From the NCBI RefSeq assembly GCF_037975245.1, contig NC_092574.1:16593213-16657212 (forward strand): a stretch of DNA of 64,000 nt. Direction: 5' to 3'. The position numbers and the translations under genes were made by a program. Below the pieces are notes generated by a model that was not told the DNA's origin, searched no databases, and was given only the letters and a program-made list of their open reading frames with translations. Position 1 is the stretch's first letter, and every line of letters begins with the position of its first letter. Positions 55,901 to 64,000 of this stretch are shown here, in pieces. Origin of the DNA: Apostichopus japonicus. Lineage: Eukaryota; Echinodermata; Holothuroidea; Aspidochirotida; Stichopodidae.

Positions 55901-58900
55901 TAAGGATATTTACATGGCTGTTGCTACAAATCCGGCATGACATTAACGATTACCCCCCCCCTTTTTCGCGTTACATAGTTAAACCATCATACTTTGCGTT
56001 CATTGAGCACTGAAGATGCAAGCATGTGTGCAGACAATGGGTAAGGGACTATTAACCAAACAAATCTCAGGAAATTTGAGAAAACATCATTGGCTGTATT
56101 TAGCATGAAAATCTCTGTAATAGATATGTTGTTAGCACTGCACGGAAGCAACTTGCGGTTGATTGTTATAATTTTTTTGAAAAGAAAGAATGATGTTCGT
56201 TCACAATGTGTTCACCACGGAACTTTAGATAGCAACGAAAGTGTAGACTGGACATCAACGTGAGTTTAGAGATCAACCGTAAGTTAACTTAGCAACGAAA
56301 GTTTTAGACATCAACGTGAGTTTAGACATCAACCGTAAGGTTTATAAATCAACGTGAGTTTAGACATTAAGGCGCGTTTAGTCGTCAACGTGACTTTAGA
56401 CATCAACGTAAGTTTAGACATCAACGAACAACAGCAACATGGTAAACTAGCAGCAACAGCTTTAGTTTAGACAGCAACAAACTTAGTTTAGGCAACGAAA
56501 CAAACTTAGTTTAGGCAACGAAATCCGGTTGCCCTTTTCGCGTTCCATACTTCAGGTCTGCTCAGGTAGAGGGGACAAAGTTTAATAGGGTAGGTCAGTG
56601 GTATTGTTTGAGAGAGTGGGTAAAACAGGATTTAAAGGGGGAAAATAGGAATTATAGCCAGTGGTATGGCCAGTATTCTGCTAACGGAGGGGGGGGGGGT
56701 ATCCCTCATGGGCCCAAAATTGGTGGAATCTGAAAAATGGCCTGAAATTTGAGGAAAAACCGGGTCGAGGTTTTGGGTTCATGAAAGTGCTAACAGTTTG
56801 GTCTTTTCTGTTTTCTTTTCTCAGTTTTTCTTATAGTAAGGGTAGCAGTAGAAGTAAGCAGTCTGCCAGCATTCTACAAGCTCATTTGCATAAATATTCT
56901 TATCGTTTATTTCATTTTTTATCTTTTAAAATCATTTGAAATATTCCTTTGCTCACATGAGATTGCTTGTAGGGTTTTGAAAATAATGAGCAGATCTTTT
57001 TCTGTGTATTCCTTAAATCTATACATCTCTGTTCACAGAACCTGACTTGGCTAGTTTTCAGCTTCTTCCCCCTAGCAACAAGGAGACTCTCATACCATCA
57101 GAAATATATAGGCTAGAGCACAGTGAGTTCTGTATTACTTTCATATCTTTAGGCTTTCCAGGCCAGTGGAGCTCACGCGATGGCCTTGGTGTCTATCTAT
57201 CTGTCCGTTAGAAGGCCATGACATGTAAGATACTGGACCAATATGATAGAAAGATAATTAAGATTAACATGCAATCTGAGAATTCAATTTAACCTTACTT
57301 GTAAGTGCAGAGCACAATACAGGTGAAAATTTAAAGAATGCTTTACTGCATAGAAATCTCATTTTTCATTAAAATTAGTCACAATATTGGAATAATTTTG
57401 GTACACAATATTTTTTTTATTTTTTTATTACTGGAGTAAGCATCCAGAGGTGATTTTTTTGTCTTTTGAGTGGTCAATGTCAAATTTTATTGTACTCGGT
57501 CAAAAAAAGCTTTGTATGGGTCCATAACAACTGCTGTTAGTCCTGTCCTGTTTGTAGAGTTAGACTGGGTGTTCCTACCTAGGCTAACAGAAGGCACTAT
57601 CATTAATAACACCCTACCAGGCAGAACCACCTACCAAAATGTCTATGGTGACCTTATAACTTTTGCCAAAATCAAAACAGTTTTTACTCTCTAAATGGGA
57701 AGTTTTTGAGTTCTTTGTCGACAGTGAAGACCATTTCTCAAAGACACCCTGCTATGTTGTAACACACACACAACCAGCTGCATTATAAGTATGTTATGTC
57801 TAAATGAAAGAGTGTCTGAAGATAATCCGTGATTTACAGTTTTAAGTGAACTCAAGTGGGGAAAAAACAATTGTACCTTACATTAAATGAAAGCATCCCA
57901 TGTGCTAATGCAAGGAAATGTAATGTGTGTATTGTTTATGCTCAACCTTTATCTGATTTTCTTAAATATTTTACACTGGTGTCTCAACTTTCATAGTTTG
58001 GTCATATTTCTACCGGACATTGTCCCATAGAGATTTTCTTATGTTGTTGTAATTTGGAAATTTTTTTGATACTTTAATATCTTTATTGTTTATGATGGTT
58101 TGGAGGAAAAGAAGCAACTGAACCAAACCTGAAGCTTTTGTGTATTAAATATTCGAGACACAGATCAGTTATAAAATGTTATGGTTTTTTAACTTCTTTT
58201 TTTCTTGTTGTCCCTCGGACATTTTGGCATTACATATTGGTTGTCCAGACAGCAAATTTGGTTTCCAGAAAACAATGTGACAAATAACAATGATCAATAT
58301 GTACACTATAGGAGAGATGTGCAGGTTGGGGATGATACCAGTCTATAGTTTTAACTGATAAGGGGGATTTACTGTAATTAACAATGCAATTTGACCATGA
58401 TGTAAAAAACCAGTTGTCCACCAGATGACCTAGCTTCCTCATTTGATTTTGGTTGTCTAGATAAGAAATCTGATAGTCTCGGACGACAGGGCTACCGTTA
58501 GAAATCTTGCCCTGCAGATGTTGTTGATAATAACATGTTATAACAAAGTCTGTAATTACAATCAGGAGGATACACTCCAACCTTACAATGGTTGATAGAA
58601 ATACTGGCAGGAAATGTTCAATGCTTAATTACTCTTTTGTCTTTTCCTAGTCGTGTCAGAAACTCTGTTAGAAGATCTGGAGGAGAAGGGCAAGGCATTG
58701 GTCGATGCATCGGCAGAAGAAATTGAAAAGTGGAAGAAGGAAGAAAGGTGATATTTAGACTCGGGAACTATTTGTTCAATCATTAATATGAGCTGACCCA
58801 TTGACCTGCAAATTCTGTAAAAAAAAAAAAAAAAATTGCTGAAATTTTGAGTGTGATGCCTTGAATTGGTCATTTGGCTATGCCAGGAAGTACAACAACA

Positions 58901-61900
58901 AAACAAAAATCATTACAAAATTTGAGCCGGTTGCTGAAAAATGTTTGTTAATGTAATAAATATATTTATTTCTTGAATGTTGTGGGGTTTTCTTTTCTTG
59001 AAATCAGAACTAAAACATGTTTGGAACGATTGGAACGAATGTTAAGCTTGAAATCGGAACCTTTCCAAATATTGTCCTTTATAAAATTTGCTTGAGCATG
59101 GTCATTAAAATATCTCTCAAAAGGAGCACCAAAAAGAAAAAAAAAAATATGATTCAGTTACAAAATTTACTCCTGAATAATTGTTGTGAAATTCATGTTT
59201 GAACGTAATGGCACAATCTACAATCAGTTTAAGTTAAAGTTACATTAAAGTTGAATAACTTCATTGGTCACATTTGTGAGACTATTGTGGTCGAGTGGTT
59301 AAGGCAGTGGACTTGTGAGCTAAGGTTTGCAGGTTGGAGTCCTGGCCAGATCATTACGTTGTGTCCTTGGGCAAGACACTTTATCTCCATTGCCTCACTT
59401 CACCCAGGTGTATAAATGGGGACCTGTGAGGTAACTTGTAAATGCAGTTGAGTGTATGGCAAGCCAAAAGCCCAATAAATAGAAAAACTTGGTTTATTGG
59501 TTGATAATCCAGGTTTTTTTTAACACTCTGAACAAGGGAAACTGAATACCAGAGTGGAAAGGAATCTTTATAACTGCTTGGGAAAGATTGTGTGCAAGAA
59601 AGCTAGGAACATTATATAGTTTGAGGTTTACAGCAGAGTTGTAGCAAGTCAGCTCAATTTAAGCTTGAGTTGAGTCATTGTCAGTAGTTTTTATGAGTCT
59701 GGGTCGAGCCACTGACTCAAGACATTGTCTGTTCCCCTCAGGGAGAAAATATTTGAATACTTCTCCTCAGCAACTTTCTTTTGAAAATTTTATGACCTGA
59801 TACATGACCCATCACAGCACTGGTTTTCAGTTCAGTTTTTATGGAATATAGAGAGTATTCTTTGGGTTCTCGATATAAAGTCATCCTTGGTTGCAAATAT
59901 TCTTCAATCTCAGAAAGAAATTCAGTGATTTAGGTTGCTACTGATAATGACATTTCATTAATACATATTTTTGGTCTTTTTTTTATGAGTTTTCTGGATA
60001 ATTTGATAGCCACAGACAGAGAAGAGGTAGACACACTTTTCTTGATCTTCTTGAAGAAGCTTTTAATTTGAACAATCCAAAGAAGTTATTAAGCTCATAG
60101 GTCATCAAGTTTAGATTCTTACTGATGAACTGTTCTAATGAAAAATTTTGCATCTCTTGATTGCTTTTGTTGCCCACAGTCACCCCCATTTTGTCCTGGA
60201 AAAGTTACCTCTATCTCCAGGCAAAAGTCTGTTATCCATCAAAGAGAGGGCAGCTGTCTTAGCCTACATGACGGTCCTTATGCAACTATTTATCACACGT
60301 AAAAGGACAGCCCAGGGCAGTAAGTATCCATAGCAACCTATAAATTGTAGTACCCTACAGGATGTGTTTCCCTCCTCTGGAATTTTATGTGTGTGCTGTG
60401 AATGTGCATGTATGGTGTATCCCATCGCAAAAAAAAAGAATGATGTGCTACTTTTCTGAAGAAAAAAAAATTTTCAGAAAAAAAATCAATTTAAAATCAA
60501 GTGGCTTTTTTGCCTTGATTTTTGGGTAAATATCTGATCTGATAACCTCTGAGATTGGATGGCGTTAAGTATAACTTTGTGTGACTTCAGGTCTAGATGC
60601 CACTGGACTGTTATGTATTGCATGTGCAAACCCTTATTTAAAGTTTTTTGCCTTCACTTTCATCGTTCCTGCTCTGTGATTTAATGTCGATAATCATGGT
60701 TAAGAGTTTTCAGGTATATTATTATCTTTCCATTAATGTTCAAAATATGGTATTTTTAATTTTATACTTCTGTGACAAATTTTAAAGGCAACTTCAGATT
60801 CACTTCCCCGACTCGCTTCCCTGTCTGCGCACAATAACTGCTCTCTTGCTGTTCTAATCTAGAACACTTCTTGAAAGGAGGGCAGTGGACTGAAATGTGT
60901 TGGTCACAGAGAGAGAGAGGGGGAAGAGAGTTCTATATGGTTACCAAGTGCTCTAGACATGGTATAGCAAGTGTGCAGTTGTTATTGTTGCGAGGAGAGA
61001 GGTGTAGATAAATAAACAGGAAGGTGACATTTGGAAACATTAAGCGATCCTGGAAGATAATACATATCTTTATTATTACTCCTCATTATGATGACGATGA
61101 TTTCAAAGCATTATTAAGATCATTCAGAGATTTTCAAAGCATTCAGGAGACTTAATGTCTTTTTATTTTGTTTTTGCAGTACCGGTGTTGACAGAAGTTC
61201 CTCATAGTATCAAGGAGCATATTTCTGAAACATTGTTCCAGGAAACCAGTACTGCAAGTGGCAGATCGCAACGGTGAATATCAGTGTTAGCCTGTGAATA
61301 CCCGATTGCACAAAAGATGCGAGTTAACGTCACCGATGGTTTCGATGACCCTGTTCAGAGATTACAACCTTGTTTCCATATTAGGAGATTCTTAGGGAGA
61401 CTCAGGGACTTTACAATAGCTTTCCATGAGTTCCAATCTTAAAACTCAAAAAGAGATATGGTTTTACAAGGATCTAAATGCATTCAAGTGGGGATGACAG
61501 CTTTGTATAGCACTAGACAAAAAGGTCAGGGGTGGATGTTGGATTTTACAAAGGTGGGAGGCATGGCCATGGGTAGTTGAAGGGGAGGGGAGATGGGAGG
61601 GGCATTAAAATTTCAGACACGAAATGGTGCATTCTGTGGCATGTTTGGGCTATAGATTACATCTACAGGCAATAACTACTTTAAATGTTTCGTGTGCATG
61701 GGGTTGTCACATTCAACAAACAGTTTTTGTTTAATTTATTGCGCATTAACAGCATGTAAACTTTGGTGCAAGGTGAAAATTAGTTCAAGGGAGTAAATTG
61801 TATAAAATAGAGGAATGTTGAATTAAAAAAAAAAATTAATCAGCATTCTTAGACTTTCAACTTTTTTAATTTTTGTTTATTTCTTTATTCGTTTGTTTTT

Positions 61901-62078
61901 CTTTTTGATTTCACCAAAGTGTACAAATTTCCAAATTTTATTGTCTATCTTGTAGGTATCTAACCAAACTCTCTAAGAGCAGGATAATGATTCACCTGTT
62001 GCTGTTAGCTTTACACGTCGATGGATTTGAAACCATGCTGGATCCGTTGCAGAAGGACACTGGGGTGTCACAGACAAT
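40912..62078 (+). CDS. POLR1E: POLR1E (RNA polymerase I subunit RPA49/PAF53), last exon(s) not found
   Basis: RPA49 pairs with the PAF49/RPA34 subunit on RNA polymerase I and helps initiation and elongation on rDNA in the nucleolus (family knowledge). Exons: 40912-40972, 46745-46869, 47464-47540, 49995-50142, 51568-51715, 57039-57122, 58651-58747, 60180-60319, 61180-61273, 61956-62078; all GT-AG and phase-consistent, about 365 codons. Exons 1-4 form the dimerisation region: VSFSQGKVSGV, RRNWRIVAARGHVLDYVGYN, MVGVLDRSTGKMKAYDAQLF. Exon 5 has ETFGSNKQKRAMHSRLKNK. Exons 6-10 match the tandem winged-helix region, with VLAYMTVLMQLF and IMIHLLLLALHVDGFE. Human POLR1E continues about 50 residues further, so a terminal exon should follow after 62078, perhaps outside the window. 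Intron 1 (5.8 kb) and intron 5 (5.3 kb) are swollen by transposons. Confidence 0.93.
41985..42305. repeat. 129-bp tandem repeat, about 2.5 copies
   Basis: CAGAGTCTTGCTTACTATCA recurs at 42052 and 42181, and the AATGAATACTTCTTATT part recurs three times. The period of 129 is divisible by three, giving a misleading repetitive open frame. Confidence 0.9.
42494..42545 (-). ncRNA. Hammerhead-ribozyme-like core
   Basis: On the minus strand: CTGATGA, then GCTC...GAGC able to pair as stem II, then GAAA, then ACC...GGT pairing as a short stem III, ending GGTC where cleavage would fall (after 42494). PLEs are reported to carry hammerhead motifs in their terminal repeats, and this lies just past the PLE C-terminal remnant. 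Weak points: an A-A mismatch at the base of stem II and no clear stem I. Confidence 0.45.
42631..43950 (-). mobile_element. Penelope-like element, decayed and internally deleted
   Basis: In minus-strand order: N-terminal DRSIIVKPFDKGTGIAIMNH and SDYQAEIGRQLASH (43535-43909); RT fingers with a frameshift (KFAGRPIISGNGSPTEKI, ~43310-43380); a Met-Tyr-Thr-Asn-Thr-Pro relic (~43150); then a jump to the C-terminal HPLATFKGFIKGEILRYARL (43030-43110) and later pieces. The GTAMG and YxDD boxes are gone, so the catalytic core was deleted. Confidence 0.8.
45480..45850 (-). mobile_element. LINE RT C-terminal fragment
   Basis: Minus-strand reading YLGILLSDNLSLSTHIDKIC, GFLNRNLRFCPTGL, then after a frameshift KIQSKAACFVTRDF and QSSVTKEILKTLKW. 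This is the region after the catalytic core in Jockey/CR1-like LINEs. A decayed fragment in POLR1E intron 1. Confidence 0.8.
46745..46869 (+). CDS. POLR1E: POLR1E exon 2
   Basis: Begins after GCATTTTTAG; encodes VSFSQGKVSGVNNGVDW, FKVFKRRSG and RRNWRIV, ending at a GTG/GTATAT donor. A second AG at 46757-46758 could be a competing acceptor but would break phase with exon 1. Confidence 0.8.
52735..52875. repeat. Direct repeat with 56755-56890
   Basis: Both contain GGGTCGAGG, TTCATGAAAGTGCTAACAGT, then a T-rich tract, GAAGTAA.CAGTCT.CCAGCAT and GCTCATTT. They are about 4 kb apart in POLR1E intron 5, flanking the element at 53851-56550. Confidence 0.8.
52953..52980. repeat. 28-bp near-perfect palindrome
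   Basis: Centred on GCATGC, with arms AGCTCATACCA and TGGTGTGAGCT, one mismatched pair. It may mark the end of a dispersed repeat continuing to about 53560. Confidence 0.75.
54742..55305 (+). other. Unassigned 187-codon open frame inside a transposon
   Basis: MFIVEKMRSYHCLYFVNALH through GVTNELAWRV. Rich in Leu, Ser, His and Trp with no family motif I recognise. No transposase signature. It may be chance, but its length in AT-moderate DNA between tandem arrays makes it worth noting. Confidence 0.25.
55853..55916. repeat. Hairpin-forming inverted repeat
   Basis: Arms of about 26-28 bases starting CATGTAAATATC pair with GATATTTACATG, with two or three mismatches, around a TTGTTCGAC loop. It lies in the interior of the 53851-56550 element and may be the relic of a small nested palindrome. 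Confidence 0.75.
59281..59475 (+). mobile_element. tRNA-derived SINE
   Basis: The head has A box TGGTCGAGTGG and B box GGTTGGAGTCC, like a tRNA-Ser/Leu ancestor. The body contains GTCCTTGGGCAAGACACTTT and ATAAATGGGGACCTGTGAGG, which resemble the central core of CORE/MIR-like and other broad animal SINE superfamilies. The tail is not clearly bounded; AATAAATAGAAAAA is near the end. Located in POLR1E intron 7. Confidence 0.8.
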
Positions 62079-62468
62079 GTAAGCTTTTTCACAAGCAGCT
62101 TGTATTTCGCTCAAAGGCGAACTCTGATCAAACATGCGTCAAAAGTTTTTGCTTGTTTCTCTCAAAGATCAAATCCCAGCTGTTGTAAAATATTCATTTG
62201 TAAATGCAACGAGAGAAAATATTGTGTATGAATTATCCGTTTCTCATCAAGTGGCACTTTTTCGGGGTAAATAAAGGACCGTTTATGGGAAAATAATGCT
62301 GATAAATTATTGTACAATTGCCAACTTATTTTGTTTTATGTGTAACAGGGGTACCAAAAATATATCCCAAAGTTGGACTCTTAATAGATGGAATAAAATA
62401 TGAGACTTTTGGGAGTGGATTTCAGCCTTGTGTTGTGGGGCGTTAAACTTCTACTGAATTACTGAGAT

Positions 62469-62870
62469 CAGTGGCGGAGCTAGGGGTATTGGTCAGGGTG
62501 GGCGAGAATGGTCTGTAGTGGCGCTTTCGACAATATCTAAGCGGAGCGCCACCACAGGTTGGCGCAGAGCGTACTGAAAATTTTTGAGTAAAGATACTCC
62601 CTAGATCGCCGGAAATGACCCTTTCCGGGCCTTGCTAATTTGCAGATAAACGAAGAATAAATAGGTGTCATCGGAAGTTTATATAGGTGTTTCGCCCTTG
62701 GAGCATTTTGTCAGATAAAGAATGTCAATAGGTAGATGAGAGCGCAATAAAAAAGTCAATAATTGCGAATAAGTAAAAAGTGGTAAAAAGCTGAAAAGGG
62801 CGCCAGCAGTCCATTTGAGTCCGTCAGGGGGGGCATCCGCCCCCCTGACTGTATGGACGCTCCGCCACTG
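62469..62870. mobile_element. hAT-type MITE, copy 3
   Basis: CAGTGGCGGAGC...GCTCCGCCACTG with exact 8-bp duplication ACTGAGAT at 62461-62468 and 62871-62878. Same orientation as copy 1. Lies downstream of the last recognised POLR1E exon. Confidence 0.95.
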
Positions 62871-64000
62871 ACTGAGATACTACAGGGTTCTATTTAATAC
62901 AAATACAAACATTTTTGTAGCACTCTCTGAAAACAACTAAGAGGCGGTAAACTTATTGCAGAGGTGCAATAGTTACACCGTCAGACTTCTTGATTGTCTT
63001 GTCTTTTTTGGTAGTATTGTATATGAAATAATTACACAATCATGACAATGTACTTTTCCACAACAAATTGCAGAGATCAAGCGAAAGAAACATTCCAATC
63101 GAAACATTGGTGTCGTCATCGTTATCTTTGTTATCGGTTTGGTCGAGATGAAAGCTTGCTCCCGGTTATTGTTTTCATCTGGACAAAAACAATAAACAAA
63201 GAACACAACACTTTTGAATTTGGTTCATATTTTTCAATCACTCCGTCTCTGCGCATGTGCCAAAATTTTGGGCAAAAACTAGTAAATCATCATTAATCGT
63301 GATTGTGTGATAACTTACTGCACAACAATACTGACAAGAGATTGTTAAGACTGTGTATATTGATTGCATAATGGGACTTAACCATGCCTAAATTTTTCTA
63401 ACATTTTCTGTTTGTTTCAGCTACAATTTATTTTAGTTTATCACCATAGGCAAGATATGTTTTCCAGGAGAAACTTTGTGGAATGTATTTTCTTTGAATT
63501 TGTGACATTGGTAAAACTCTGTTTTGAACTAGTGTGTTGATTTCTCCTGCAAGTATGGATTTCTATCACAAAAAAGGAAATAAACCGGGGCTGTGTAAAT
63601 GTTCCTTGATGATGAATTGTTGGAACTTCATGCAAATATTGTAACAAAATGTTCAGAAGGGGGAGGGGGTGGGGGACGGAGGGCTAAGCCATTGTTTACT
63701 GACAAATCAGCATTCAAACTTTAATTGGCTGATAGTATTACAGACAATGTAACTTTATCATGGTAGGGGGCTCCCCCAGTACTCCCCTCCACCACCCCTC
63801 CCTCCTCTCCACTACCCCTTTCTCTCATTCTTATTGCATACAGCATCAATATGGAGGGCAGGCAGAGAAGTACCTTGATAAACCAAATCATATCCAACTG
63901 CTACTTAGTTCACATTGCATTGTCACCAACTCTTGTTCCCCTTCCCTATCCCTAGCTCTCCCCCTTATCACCTTTTCACATGTAGTATCCTCCATGAGAA
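62871..64000. other. Right-edge stretch, no exon assigned
   Basis: AT-rich with G/C tracts at 63655-63680 and 63765-63830. I looked for the terminal POLR1E exon and found no homologous sequence. Two acceptor-like sites (63074 and 63420) give in-phase but unrelated readings. Confidence 0.4.

Larger units (their letters stand above)
53851..56550. mobile_element. DNA transposon, 2.7 kb, TTCA target duplication, tandem-array ends
   Basis: Ends GTATGGAATGCAAAAAGG and the complementary CCTTTTCGCGTTCCATAC. TTCA stands at 53847-53850 and 56551-56554. Inside each end is an array of ~16-18-base units (TAAACT.ACGTTGTTG type) in opposite orientation: left 53880-54010, right 56230-56520. The interior has three ~110-bp units (from about 54413, 54528, 54635), a hairpin at 55853-55916 and an unassigned 187-codon frame (54742-55305). 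4-bp duplications occur in Chapaev, Sola and others; I cannot choose. Confidence 0.75.

Noticed and set aside
63042-63296. Possible terminal POLR1E exon after TTGCAG at 63074
   Set aside because: Phase fits, but the encoded residues show no resemblance to the RPA49 C-terminus.

Overview
This is a window of animal nuclear genome. Genes are split by GT-AG introns, two tRNA-Ala genes are present, and TA microsatellites, G/C homopolymers, LINE, Penelope-like, SINE and DNA-transposon copies are dense. The gene content (chloride-type alpha-amylase, FBXW7, POLR1E, tandem secreted IgGFc-binding-domain genes), TTAGGG-type telomere-like repeats and the repeat style suggest a marine deuterostome invertebrate, most likely an echinoderm. 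The species is an inference; no single feature proves it.

Layout, left to right. (1) 1-6173, minus strand: the 5' two-thirds of FBXW7, the substrate receptor of an SCF ubiquitin ligase; its last WD repeats lie beyond the left edge. All seven coding exons join in phase. The first two encode a helix-hairpin-helix (ComEA/EEPD1-like) module that human FBXW7 lacks. (2) 9.0-9.4 kb: two tRNA-Ala(UGC) genes in inverted orientation. (3) 13.2-17.0 kb: a 5'-truncated CR1/L2-type LINE interrupted by three levels of nested DNA transposons. (4) 18.0-21.7 kb, minus: a complete three-exon secreted alpha-amylase of 551 codons with signal peptide. (5) 24.5-27.8 kb: a palindromic MITE, a Penelope-like retroelement between two long TA microsatellites, and a small inverted-repeat cassette holding telomere-like repeats. 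(6) 28.2-39.5 kb, minus: a tandem duplication of a two-exon secreted protein with an IgGFc-binding-type domain. The right copy is intact; the left is broken by a 2.2-kb transposon. (7) 40.9 kb to the right edge, plus: POLR1E (RPA49/PAF53 of RNA polymerase I), ten exons found, with the last exon or exons not identified. Its introns carry a 2.8-kb element with ~275-bp inverted repeats holding a decayed Penelope-like element and a hammerhead-like core, a 2.7-kb element with tandem-array ends, LINE and SINE pieces and a hAT MITE.

The genes are unrelated neighbours, not a pathway. The most unusual content is the helix-hairpin-helix N-terminus of FBXW7 and the mobile-element layer. The duplicated IgGFc genes give natural empty sites that define transposon ends and target duplications to the base. 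Exon and element borders were read by eye from splice signals, reading frame and flanking duplications.
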